This document shows, in pieces, positions 1 through 7,522 of a stretch of DNA of 64,000 bases; position 1 is the first letter of the stretch; each line of letters starts with the position of its first letter. The DNA comes from Lentisalinibacter sp964427415. GTDB lineage: Bacteria; Pseudomonadota; Gammaproteobacteria; Steroidobacterales; Woeseiaceae. The notes beneath the pieces were generated by a model. The model was given only the letters and a program-made list of their open reading frames with translations, did not search any database and was not told where the DNA came from. A program made the translations under genes and the position numbers. The stretch spans positions 51,272-115,271 of the forward strand of contig CAYRUH010000006.1 in NCBI GenBank assembly GCA_964427415.1, in the 5' to 3' direction.

Positions 1-108
1 GGGCGCCGCCAGCCAGCAGGCCCAGCCAATAAACAGATTACGTCTGCGCTTCGCACGCGCCGTGGGTATTTTTGAGAGAAGTTCCATTTCGCGCTGCGTG
101 AGATTCAT
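1..108 (-). CDS. Hypothetical protein, N-terminal part only (cut by window edge)
   Basis: An open frame of 36 codons reads from an ATG at 108-106 out of the window. The N-terminus is charged (MNLTQREMELLSKIPTARAK), followed by RRR and then a hydrophobic stretch (NLFIGWACWLAA), so this would be a short cytoplasmic head and a first membrane segment. No family is recognisable from so little sequence and no strong ribosome binding site is visible. It lies 121 bp downstream of, and on the same strand as, the TPR membrane protein. Confidence 0.35.
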   Translation of the reverse strand, partial: MNLTQREMELLSKIPTARAKRRRNLFIGWACWLAAP

Positions 109-229
109 GGCGGTTCGCGACGAAAGAAATCTCTTGGTCTGAAAATACCACAAGCGGCGCCCAACCGGGAGCGTGCGCCAAGGTCGGTGACCGGGGAACG
201 GCCCTGGAGCTCCTCGCTTCCCGGCTGTG

Positions 230-2575
230 TCACAGCGTGGCCAGCAACTCCTCCGCTTCCTGCCGATGCGCATAGTCGTCATCGGCAGCCGACCAAACTT
301 CGAGCGCGGATTCCAGCAGCGGCCTCGCGCGTGCCGGGTCACCTTCACCGATATGGACCTTGGCGAGTGTCAGCTTGGCGAAACCGTAGGTCGGGAACAC
401 CTTCAGCACGCGCTCGAGCACGTCGCGGGCCTTTTCCGGCGCGCCCGCCTCGAGGTACAGCTCGGCGATGGCGACGTAGACCGACGATGAACTGAGATTG
501 CCGACCATTACCTGCAGGATGGACTTGTCCAGCAGCTCGCGGGCGCGGTCCGTTTCGCGGATGGCCGTCGCGAAATCGCCGTCCCAGATCGCGATCTTGG
601 CGGTCTCGGTGGCGATGAACGACTTGAAGATCTCGGGATACTGGCCCATCGACTGCCGGCTCATCGCCGCGCGCTCCCGGAATGCCTCGCGGTCGTCGGT
701 GCGGGCATGGATCTCCGTATAGGTGAAGTTCATGAACGCGTCGAAGGGCGGCTGCAGCTGTGCGGAAATCGCGTCGGCATTCGCGAGTGCCTCGTCGAAG
801 CGTCCGAGCAGCAGCAGCAGGCTGGAGCGCTGGTTCTCCAGGTTCATCAACCGCACCATCGGCGGCACGAAGGTCCGGCTGAGTTCGACAATCTCTACAT
901 GCAGAGCGAGCGCGCGCTCGACCTGTCCGCGCACGAGCGCGATTTCGGTCTGCGCGCTCAGCACCTCCACTCGCTGCTCCGGGTTGAGCGAATCGCTCAG
1001 CTGCGCAGCCAGGCGTTGTTCCGCCGCGGTGTAGTCGCCACGGGCTGCCTCGATGCGGGCCAGTGCCAGCTCCGAGGCACGGGGGGCGTCGGCCAGCACC
1101 GCCGCATCCTCGAGCGATGCCCGGGCCTTGTCCAGATCGCCGGCGGCCTGGTAGACGGCGGCCAGCTGTCGGTGCGCGCCGGCGCTATCGGGCCGGCTCT
1201 CCAGGTACAGCCTCAGGTAATTCGCGGCGGCCTCGTAGTCACCGCGTTGCTGCTCCAGGCCGGCCATCTGGCGATAGACGCCGACCGCCAGCGGGTCGAG
1301 TTCCAGTAGGCGGTCGTAGGCGGCGCGCGCCTTCTCCAGACCCTCGTCGCCGCCCTGCAGCCGTGCCAGCCGCGCCTGCTGCTCGTAGGCCCGGGTGGCG
1401 TTCGGCTGTACCTCCGTCCACATGTCGAGCACCCGCAGTGCGCGTTCGTAGTCGCCGTCGAAGACGTAGCGGTTCGCTCTCAGCACGAACCGGCTGGCCT
1501 CCGAGAGACGGTAGCTGTTCCTGAGGCCCGCTGCGGCGGCGGCCCGCGCAGACTCGATATCGCCTGCCAGGTAATAGGAGATCGAGAGTTCGCCGCTGGC
1601 CTCGGCGAAATCGGGGTCTTCCTCGAGCGCGCGGCCCAGTTCGGCGATGCCCTGCTCGAAATCGTTGTTCAGGCCGATCGCGACGATGCCGGTGGTGTAG
1701 TGCCGCAGCGCTTCCAGCGAGTCGCTGAAATGCTGCGCGAGCGGGTCGTCGCTGCGGTTCTCGCCCGGCGAGATGTCCAGGTAATCCAGCAGGGCCTCGC
1801 TGACGTCGTCGACGCCGGCCAGCCAGTCGTCGGCGGCTACGGTGTGGGTGCCGATCTCGTCGCCACTCTCGGCGTCGATCAATTTGGCAGTGATGATCAG
1901 CGTATCGCCGTCGGTCCTGAACCGGCCGGTGATGAATGCGGCGCTGCGGCGGTCTCTGACGATCTGCACGCGCAGTGCGGGGGGTTCGTCGCGCAGCGAG
2001 TCGTAACCGCGGTCCCGGAGCTCGCTCTTCAGCGAGGTCGAATCGAGCGGTGTCTCCACGGTGACCACCGGCGATACACGATTCATGTCGTGGGAGAGCA
2101 TGAAGGGGAGGCCGTAGGTCAGCCAGTCCAGATCGCTGTTGCCGGACTGGTTCTCCCAGAAGAAGGCGACGACCTCCCGGTGATAGCCCTGCCGGGCCAC
2201 CTCGAATTCCCGCACGGCGCCGGTCTCGTCGGTGACCTGCACGGTCTCGGTCGCCGCCTCGACAAGAAGCGACGGTCCGGTGACGTAAAGTATGCCGACC
2301 GCGAGCGCGGCGTTCAGCGGGATGACCACCCGTTCGGTGCGGGTCCAGCGGTCCTTGCCCGGCGCGCCGTGGTTGTAGGCAAAGAGGATGACCGCCGGCA
2401 ACATCACCAGCATGGCGACGAACACGTAGGAAGTCAGGTTCGGCGGCAGGGCGGAACGCTCGCTGACCCAGTCGCCGAGCTCGATCACCAGCCATGACGC
2501 CGCGATGTACATGCCGACAATCTGCGGCACGCGCCGGTGCATCAGGTTGTGCAGCACTGAGCCCTCGGCGGACAT
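230..2575 (-). CDS. Membrane-anchored TPR protein with TolB/FlgO-like middle domain
   Basis: A protein of 781 residues. The N-terminus has a motif seen in membrane-bound TPR and adenylate-cyclase-like receptors (RRVPQIVGMYIAASWLVIEL), with hydrophobic segments near residues 18-34, 47-65 and 85-105. Residues about 120-285 resemble the TolB/FlgO-like region that precedes TPR units in this class, including an 'LTYGLPFMLSHDMNR' block. From about residue 290 to the end it is a series of TPR-type helical repeats (for example around 'AIAELYLEAGAPEKARDVL'). A protein-interaction or sensing role at the inner membrane is inferred; no catalytic domain is visible. A purine-rich GGGAGAGAAGGG precedes the ATG. 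The 211 bp between this gene and the next one upstream hold nothing I recognise. Confidence 0.8.
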   Translation of the reverse strand: MSAEGSVLHNLMHRRVPQIVGMYIAASWLVIELGDWVSERSALPPNLTSYVFVAMLVMLPAVILFAYNHGAPGKDRWTRTERVVIPLNAALAVGILYVTGPSLLVEAATETVQVTDETGAVREFEVARQGYHREVVAFFWENQSGNSDLDWLTYGLPFMLSHDMNRVSPVVTVETPLDSTSLKSELRDRGYDSLRDEPPALRVQIVRDRRSAAFITGRFRTDGDTLIITAKLIDAESGDEIGTHTVAADDWLAGVDDVSEALLDYLDISPGENRSDDPLAQHFSDSLEALRHYTTGIVAIGLNNDFEQGIAELGRALEEDPDFAEASGELSISYYLAGDIESARAAAAAGLRNSYRLSEASRFVLRANRYVFDGDYERALRVLDMWTEVQPNATRAYEQQARLARLQGGDEGLEKARAAYDRLLELDPLAVGVYRQMAGLEQQRGDYEAAANYLRLYLESRPDSAGAHRQLAAVYQAAGDLDKARASLEDAAVLADAPRASELALARIEAARGDYTAAEQRLAAQLSDSLNPEQRVEVLSAQTEIALVRGQVERALALHVEIVELSRTFVPPMVRLMNLENQRSSLLLLLGRFDEALANADAISAQLQPPFDAFMNFTYTEIHARTDDREAFRERAAMSRQSMGQYPEIFKSFIATETAKIAIWDGDFATAIRETDRARELLDKSILQVMVGNLSSSSVYVAIAELYLEAGAPEKARDVLERVLKVFPTYGFAKLTLAKVHIGEGDPARARPLLESALEVWSAADDDYAHRQEAEELLATL

Positions 2576-2786
2576 GGGCCGGCCCTTCTCTCCCTGCCAG
2601 CGGCGAGTATAGCCGATCGGCTGTCAAGGCTATCGACCGCTGTATAGCGTTTGTCAGATTCGGGGAAACGAGGCACCAATGCGTTTGTCGGTGAACAAAG
2701 CCCTGCCCCGGATGCGCGTTCTGCCAGACAGCGGTATCGCTTCTGCGGTGCTGCAGGAGCACCGGTCCGGCGTTCGAAAGATACGC

Positions 2787-3230
2787 TCAGGTGGCGGGTT
2801 CATTACCGTCGTCGATGAATTCGATGCCTTCCTGCTCGCACCACTCCCGCAGGGCAGCAAGCGTTTCGGACTCCTCGTATCGATACCACTGTTCCAGCTG
2901 ATCGTTGCGCTCGAGCAACGCCTTGAAGCGGGAATACGCGCCCTTGCTGCGAAAGATATCTCGGACCTCATCATAAAACTCCGGCAGCTCCGCGCGAACA
3001 AATCGGAACACCAGGCTCTTTCCCAGGTCCAGGTCCATCTTGTGCGGAACGGCGATATACAAAGCCGGATTATCAACATCGTCGGGCGCCGGTTCCGTAT
3101 CAGCGACAGCCTCGGACACCCAGAAAATTTCGCCAGCCTGCCGTGATATGTAGGCGGCACATTCGTACAGTGCAAGGGAGCTGACGAAATCGTACGCCAG
3201 CTCCAGATCCTTGAGTCTTACCCGGGTCAT
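2787..3230 (-). CDS. UPF0158 family protein in an integron-cassette-like setting
   Basis: 147 residues, acidic, without membrane segments. The pattern (MTRVRLKDLELAYDFVSS near the start, 'ISRQAGEIFWVSE', then 'DKxxLDLGKSLVFRFV'-like and an aromatic 'EQWYRYEESETLAALREWCE' end) fits the uncharacterised UPF0158 family, whose members have this length; its function is unknown. The ATG lies only 18 bases after a GTTAGAC core site on the same strand and lacks a clear Shine-Dalgarno sequence, as is common for the first gene of a mobile gene cassette. No attC-like site could be found after its stop, so it may be the last, tail-less unit of the array. Confidence 0.65.
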   Translation of the reverse strand: MTRVRLKDLELAYDFVSSLALYECAAYISRQAGEIFWVSEAVADTEPAPDDVDNPALYIAVPHKMDLDLGKSLVFRFVRAELPEFYDEVRDIFRSKGAYSRFKALLERNDQLEQWYRYEESETLAALREWCEQEGIEFIDDGNEPAT

Positions 3231-3247
3231 TTTGCTGTTCGCCGGCT

Positions 3248-3343
3248 GTCTAACGTTCGAGCACAGCCGTGGGCAGCATCATGCCGGTGACCGAGGGCTG
3301 CAACAAGGGGTCAGGCCACGCTGTGCGCCGCGCCCCGTTCAAG
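3248..3343 (-). other. attC-like recombination site (integron cassette end)
   Basis: On the minus strand it starts with a weak R'' box (CTTGAAC, overlapping the stop of the COQ4-like gene) and ends with a perfect core site GTTAGAC (3254-3248, consensus GTTRRRY). The interior folds: GCACAGCCGTGG at 3261-3272 pairs with CCACGCTGTGC at 3316-3326 leaving one unpaired base, as expected for the extrahelical bases of attC sites, and TGACC 3288-3292 pairs with GGTCA 3309-3313. The 96-bp length is in the normal attC range. Orientation is inferred from the better core site and from the neighbouring genes. Confidence 0.6.
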
Positions 3344-3785
3344 AGCTGCGAACCACCTGGATATTGAACTCCAGACGGATCTCTTCAAGCGATCGATCCA
3401 GGTAGTCGATGTGCTCAGCCCACGGCCAAGGCTTGCTCATTTGCCTGGCGCAGATGAATGCGCGGGGCGACTTGGCAACCAGCTTGAAGATGTGCCGCGC
3501 GAGGTGGCGCCAGCTGTACTGCTTGAACAGGGCGAAAGCATCAGCCTCGGCATAACCAGTGAGGTGCTTCCAAAAGCCCAGGGTGGTTCCAAAGATGGTG
3601 AATATCTTCAGCACACCCTCTCCGAAAAGCGAGGTATCGCAGCCGAAGATAACATGCGCCGTGTCATGGCAGCGGAAAAATTCCTGCGCTTCAGGTGACA
3701 CATCTCTTGCGGAGAATACGGCGGCATTTTGTTCATAGAACCGCCTGACACCCTCTCGAAGGGTAAGTGCAGTGTCGATATTCAC
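3339..3785 (-). CDS. COQ4-like small protein (cassette gene)
   Basis: 148 residues from a GTG start at 3785, preceded on the minus strand by an AAGGAAGGAAG ribosome binding site. It carries 'FRCHDTAHVIFGCDTS' near residues 37-52; the HDxxH arrangement with a following Gly resembles the metal-binding motif of COQ4, the ubiquinone biosynthesis scaffold, but the rest of the similarity is weak. Aromatic and charged segments follow ('FGTTLGFWKHLTGYAEADAF'). It is soluble with no signal peptide. It lies between two attC-like sites in the orientation expected for an integron cassette, which argues for an accessory role rather than the housekeeping COQ4. Other possibility: an unrelated metal-dependent hydrolase fold. 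Confidence 0.6.
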   Translation of the reverse strand: MNIDTALTLREGVRRFYEQNAAVFSARDVSPEAQEFFRCHDTAHVIFGCDTSLFGEGVLKIFTIFGTTLGFWKHLTGYAEADAFALFKQYSWRHLARHIFKLVAKSPRAFICARQMSKPWPWAEHIDYLDRSLEEIRLEFNIQVVRSS

Positions 3786-3809
3786 CGGGTGCCGCTTCCT
3801 TCCTTAGCT

Positions 3810-3874
3810 GCCTAACGCCTAACGCCTCGCTTCAGCCGCGCGACAATCGCCTCAGCTGCAAGCGTTGGTTATGC
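3810..3874 (-). other. attC-like recombination site with duplicated core
   Basis: Read on the minus strand it starts with GCATAAC (3874-3868) and ends with GTTAGGC (3823-3817), a perfect GTTRRRY core, immediately repeated as a second GTTAGGC (3816-3810). Inside, CGCTTGCAGC pairs with GCTGAAGCG leaving a single unpaired G, and short unpaired spacers separate this stem from the outer boxes. That is the classic attC layout of outer boxes, spacer, inner boxes with an extrahelical base, and a variable end. The core lies 25 bp from the start codon of the COQ4-like gene, as in a cassette. Confidence 0.65.
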
Positions 3875-3910
3875 ATTGTTACATGAACCTTCGACGCCTG
3901 AATGCGGACA

Positions 3911-4681
3911 CTCCACCTGCCAGCGAGATTTGTAGAGTGCGCAAACGGTCAGGGCCGGCGAAAGGTGTGGTTGGTCAGGAATACCAGGCTTTTGCGGGTA
4001 TCGGGGTCGCGATAGCGGATACGCCGCAAGTACGCCGGGTAGTTTTGCGAGGCGTAGAAGCCGTTCAATGCCACGGTCTGGTCGCAGATCAGTCCGCAGC
4101 TGCGATCGACGGGGGCAGAGTACAGTCGCCGCGCATCGAGGTTTTTCTTGGCGCGAGTGACGAAGAAGCTGCCGGCCTGATTGAGGCGATAGACCCGCTC
4201 AAAGTCGAGATAGCCGCGATTCATGATGTAGAAGGCGCCCGGCTCGGGCAGCAGCATATCGAGGATGTTGACGTCGTGGAGGCGCCCGTCGGAGACGTGA
4301 ATAAAGCTGGGGATCGCCCCCCCGCAGGTCGAGCAAGGTATGCACCTTCACCGCCGCCTTGGTGCTGCGGAAATTCGCCCATGGGAACAACGACAGACAC
4401 AGATCGATCGTGGTGGAGTCGAGTGCATAAACGGTGTTATCGAGTTCCGCCCCGAGCGAGTCGCTGGCGTAGAGCTTGCGGGCTTGCGCTGCGAGGCAGC
4501 TCTCGATGTCGCGCAGGCTCTCGCGATAGGTGAGCTGGGCGAAGGCCGTGACGCGGAACTGCTCGGCGCAGGGCAGCGTGCGAATCCGATGGTTGCCTTG
4601 GTATCGCTTCACGATGCGGTGGAAGGTGGTCCACGGCAGGAAGTCCATGACTTGGGCGAACAATGTCTTGCCGGCATACAT
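3911..4681 (-). pseudogene. IS4-family transposase, broken
   Basis: The N-terminal part (MYAGKTLFAQVMDFLPWTTF, then 'LTYRESLRDIESCLAAQ') and the first DDE region ('NTVYALDSTTIDLCLSLFPW') are typical IS4-family transposase. About 50 residues that normally separate 'CLxAQ' from 'ARKLYA' are missing, consistent with deletion between two similar AQ-A-LY segments. A frameshift follows near 4257 ('LLDLRGGDPQ' breaks off and 'MLLPEPGAFYIMNRGYLDF' resumes in another frame). A second shift near 3960 separates 'LVFLTN' from 'LTVCALYKSRWQVE'. The C-terminus with the final catalytic Glu region is absent. It cannot encode an active enzyme. Confidence 0.85.
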
Positions 4682-4822
4682 CGGCGTTCCTCGGAAACGG
4701 GGTTCCGAGACGGTCTCCGAGAGGGCAAGTCAGGTTCAAGTCGAAACCACCTCAAAAGGGCCGTTTTTGAAAATCAAATCAGACGCTTGGCTGCAGGCCC
4801 GGCGCAGTTAACCGGACAGTAG
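3911..4822 (-). mobile_element. Decayed IS4-family insertion sequence
   Basis: The body is an IS4-family transposase gene read on the minus strand. The upstream end at about 4806-4822 carries a TTAACCGGACAGTAGTG sequence that looks like the terminal inverted repeat. The other end is missing: recognisable transposase sequence stops near 3911, after the codons for 'RWQVE'. The element seems to have landed in the cassette between the attC-like sites at 3810-3874 and 5094-5182. No target duplication could be identified because one end is lost. Confidence 0.75.
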
Positions 4823-4851
4823 TGATGGCAGGACTAATTCGCGCATTACGT

Positions 4852-5097
4852 TTACTTTGCCGTCGGATTAGCATTCTTCTTCTGGGCTCCACCAAGGATT
4901 GCTGCTGCAGCAGCTGCATAGATAGCTGCAACTGATCCGTAGATAGACGGCGTGCCGGGAATTGACGAAGACATTGCAATGCCGATAAACAGGCCAGCAC
5001 CGCCGAAAGCAATTCCGGCGAGCGCATATGTGTATCTAGCCGTCGTTGTATTCCTTGTTCGGTGTCAAGAACGACTCGATCTATTGAAACCTAGCAT
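4852..5097 (-). pseudogene. Small membrane protein of a cassette, interrupted by an in-frame TGA
   Basis: Reading on the minus strand from an ATG lying inside the GTTATGC core box (5097-5095) gives MLGFNRSSRS, then TGA, then 70 further codons in the same frame ending at TAA (4854-4852). The second part has a basic start, a Gly/Ala-rich hydrophobic segment (ALAGIAFGGAGLFIGIAM), a second one (IYGSVAAIYAAAAAAILGG) and a lysine-rich tail. Two-helix small membrane proteins are common cassette cargo. No canonical start lies between the TGA and the first hydrophobic segment; an internal ATG at 4974 would give only 40 residues. No family is recognised. Confidence 0.4.
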
Positions 5098-5182
5098 AAC
5101 GACGTACATGAGGGGCGTTTTTTTGGGAGGGTAGCCCGAAGGGCGCGGCAGGAAAACATCCCAGCCCATGTACTTGTTAGCC
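5094..5182 (-). other. attC-like recombination site
   Basis: Outer boxes are GCATAAC at 5094-5100 and GTTAGCC at 5176-5182 on the plus strand. Inside, GTACATGAGGG pairs with CCCATGTAC leaving a single unpaired A, followed by a G-rich variable end. The outer-box, spacer, inner-box layout and the 89-bp length match attC sites, and one outer box (GCATAAC) is identical to that of the site at 3810-3874. Orientation is ambiguous: the unpaired base favours plus, while the adjoining minus-strand reading frame that starts inside the GTTATGC box favours minus. Confidence 0.55.
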
Positions 5183-5215
5183 ATCAAATACACCGCGGTA
5201 AACACGCTTGATTAA

Positions 5216-5282
5216 CCTCAATGTGGCAATAAATCAGGCCGCGATTTCCCGTTCGACTGCCTGATTTATTGCTACATTGAGG
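5216..5282 (+). mobile_element. 67-bp MITE-like palindrome related to the IS1380-type element
   Basis: Two 24-bp arms (CCTCAATGTGGCAATAAATC plus AGGC, and its reverse complement) match at 23 of 24 positions and enclose a 19-bp loop. The first 49 bp differ at only four positions from the end of the IS1380-type element that starts at 11136, including the piece that encodes the transposase C-terminus there. It is therefore a non-autonomous derivative, or a solo end duplicated in inverted orientation. The left flank ends ATTAA and the right flank starts TTACT; a clear target duplication is not visible. Confidence 0.7.
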
Positions 5283-5394
5283 TTACTCCCCTCTCTTATT
5301 CCGATTGTGCAAGCCTTTATACTACAAAAATAGCAGTAGTCAGGGATGTTGGAGTTCGCTAGGTTCCGGCAGGAGACAATGGGAGGATTCAGCA

Positions 5395-6696
5395 ATGCGA
5401 TGGTTGTGCGGATTGGTACTGGTATTTTCAACGTTCAATTCCGGATTTATTGCAGCCGAAGCTACGGCATCGAACCAATCCGAAATTGTCGTTGCCTGGA
5501 ATGAAGTCATTTTTAAGATGGCAGAGGCCGAGGACGGCTTTCTCACTCTGAAAGGGGTTCGTACGGCGGCAATGACACATCTCGCCATCCACGATGCGAT
5601 ATCGCACATCCACGATCAGTTCTCGACTGTCAGACATGACAAATCAGACAAAAATGCAGAATCCGTCGCTGCAGCAAGCCAGGCCGCATTCACCATTGCC
5701 GTTGACCAGTATCCGGACCAATTAGCGACTCTCGACGCCCTAAATGATCGGTGGCTGGCAACTGTTGCGAGCGGAGGCGCGAAACAGAAGGGAATTGCGC
5801 TCGGTGAAGCGGCAGCGAATGCGGTTCTTAACGATCGAGCGGATGACGGCTGGGATACCTCCGCCGACTACAAGTGGCACCCAATGGCCCCGGGGGTTTA
5901 CGCAGAGTTTTCCGAGCACAGCGACACTCCGCAGGGTTTCATCTTTGGCGCTGGTTGGGGGAGTGCAAAAGGATTTGCATTAACGAGCCCGGATCAGTTT
6001 CGCTCGCCACCGCCGCCAACCATCGAAAGCGATGCCTACGCAAAGGCGTTTAACGAAGTAAAATACGTTGGCCGATTCCAAAGCCTTGGTCGAAGCCCGG
6101 ATCAGACTCATTTGGCGCTTTGGTGGAAAGACTTTGCGGAAAATTCGCACAATCGACTTGCGCGCGATCTCGCCATTAAAGAGAATCTGACACTATCCGA
6201 ATCCGCAAGACTGTTCGCGTTGTTGAACGCGAGCATCTTCGACGCGTATGTCAGCGTATTCAATAACAAGTTTCACTACAATCATTGGCGACCTTATACC
6301 GCCATTCGCTGGGCGGCTAACGACGGCAACCCGAATACGGAGGCAGAGGAAAGCTGGACCAACACCCACCGCCACACCTATGCCTTTCCGTCCTATCCGT
6401 CAGCTCACGGAACAGCCTGTGCTGCAGCAATGTCCACGTTCGCAGAGGTGTTTGGAGACGATTACGCATTCACGATGCGCACTCCGATGGTCGATATCGC
6501 GGGACCGTTTTCCGGGAAGATCGAGATGCATCCGCCCACACGTGAGTTTGACAATTTTTCCGAAGCTGCTGCGGAATGTGCCATCTCACGACTCTATCTA
6601 GGCATTCATTTTCGCTATGACTCCGATGCAGGTTATGAACTTGGTCAGCAAGTTGGACGCCAGGTGATCGAAAATCTACTGACACAAGTCCCGTAG
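5395..6696 (+). CDS. Vanadium-dependent haloperoxidase / PAP2-superfamily protein, exported
   Basis: 433 residues from an ATG at 5395, with GGGAGGA seven bases upstream; an earlier in-frame start lacks these signals. Residues 1-20 form a signal peptide (MRWLCGLVLVFSTFNSGFIA). The PAP2/haloperoxidase active-site pattern is complete: K292-x6-R299-P300 ('NKFHYNHWRP'), PSAH at 335-338, and SR at 398-399 followed by H405 ('SRLYLGIHFRYD'). These residues bind phosphate or vanadate in the family, so the protein is a periplasmic haloperoxidase-like enzyme or acid phosphatase; sequence cannot separate the two. Base use is AT-richer than the housekeeping genes. It stands alone on the plus strand, unlike the adjoining minus-strand cassette genes. 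Confidence 0.8.
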   Translation: MRWLCGLVLVFSTFNSGFIAAEATASNQSEIVVAWNEVIFKMAEAEDGFLTLKGVRTAAMTHLAIHDAISHIHDQFSTVRHDKSDKNAESVAAASQAAFTIAVDQYPDQLATLDALNDRWLATVASGGAKQKGIALGEAAANAVLNDRADDGWDTSADYKWHPMAPGVYAEFSEHSDTPQGFIFGAGWGSAKGFALTSPDQFRSPPPPTIESDAYAKAFNEVKYVGRFQSLGRSPDQTHLALWWKDFAENSHNRLARDLAIKENLTLSESARLFALLNASIFDAYVSVFNNKFHYNHWRPYTAIRWAANDGNPNTEAEESWTNTHRHTYAFPSYPSAHGTACAAAMSTFAEVFGDDYAFTMRTPMVDIAGPFSGKIEMHPPTREFDNFSEAAAECAISRLYLGIHFRYDSDAGYELGQQVGRQVIENLLTQVP

Positions 6697-6835
6697 CCCT
6701 TCAAACGCGGAATAGTCACTCACGTTTGCCGCAAGAACGGTTGTACTGCGCAGAAGAGCCCGACGGCAACTGAACCAATTGGGCTTTCCACTTCGACAAT
6801 ACCGAACCGGAGACGCCGTCGGACTGAGCCTGTGC

Positions 6836-7366
6836 CTATCTTGGCTTCCACGTTTCCTTATCCATCACGAAATACTTTGCGTCGGGCGCGCTGGCAATGC
6901 GCTTGCCAAACGGCGTCATGCCCAGCCGCTCCATTACTTGAAACGACCCGGTGTTCGGTAAGTCGGCACCGGCGATAACTCGCGGTATCTCCAAGGTGTT
7001 GAATGAGTACTCGAGCAGTGCCGCTGACGCTTCGGTGGCATACCCCATCCCCCAAACGTTGGGGTGCAGTCCGTAGAGAAGTTCAACTTCACTCGACCCT
7101 TCAGGATGTCGAAGGGCAACAAAGCCTATAAGCTCGTTGCCGGCCGGGTGCGCGTTTTCACGCAGCGTCCAGAGACCCAGTCCTTCGTTTTTCGCGTCCT
7201 CCATGCTGGATACAACCGTTTCGCAGGCTCGCGAGGCTGAAATTTTCGCGTCGTCCCAAAGATACCTGCGAACTGCGGGCAGCGCCCAAAGTGCGTGGAG
7301 CCGACTGACATCTGCCTCCCTCACACGGCAGAGACTCAACCGCTCAGTGGTAATGATCGCGCTCAC
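6836..7366 (-). CDS. GNAT acetyltransferase, RimJ/RimL type
   Basis: 176 residues from a GTG at 7366 with GGGAG nine bases upstream; an upstream TTG at 7411 is possible but has no comparable signal. The core follows the RimJ/RimL pattern: 'TTERLSLCRVREAD' at the start, 'ELIGFVALRHPEG', the acetyl-CoA binding segment 'NVWGMGYATEASAALLEYSF', and 'NTGSFQVMERLGM' near the end. It probably acetylates an amino group of a protein or small molecule; the substrate is unknown. GNAT genes are frequent integron cargo and this one has the same orientation as the cassette genes to its left, but I see no convincing attC-like site beside it. Confidence 0.8.
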   Translation of the reverse strand: MSAIITTERLSLCRVREADVSRLHALWALPAVRRYLWDDAKISASRACETVVSSMEDAKNEGLGLWTLRENAHPAGNELIGFVALRHPEGSSEVELLYGLHPNVWGMGYATEASAALLEYSFNTLEIPRVIAGADLPNTGSFQVMERLGMTPFGKRIASAPDAKYFVMDKETWKPR

Positions 7367-7522
7367 AACCTCAAACTCCCACAGATCGCTCCAAGGCACG
7401 TAACACCGCAAGAGGTGGACATAGCCTTACGTCGCAATGGTCGTCGCAATATCAAGGCAATTGTCTTGACATCGATCCGCTTCACACTACATTTGAATCG
7501 CGATCGATGCGTACACACGAAC

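Noticed and set aside
1239..2762. Long open frame antisense to the TPR protein (and similar long frames at 15234-16391, 18783-19949, 21766-23313, 29188-31047, 42986-44770, 45700-47550)
   Set aside because: These are mirror frames of high-GC genes. Their translations are low-complexity Arg/Pro/Gly/His-rich without family motifs, and the opposite strand has clear domain matches.
7367..7522. attC site upstream of the GNAT gene
   Set aside because: ACGTAAC near 7400 is the only core-like match and has one mismatch, with no partner box or inner stem.
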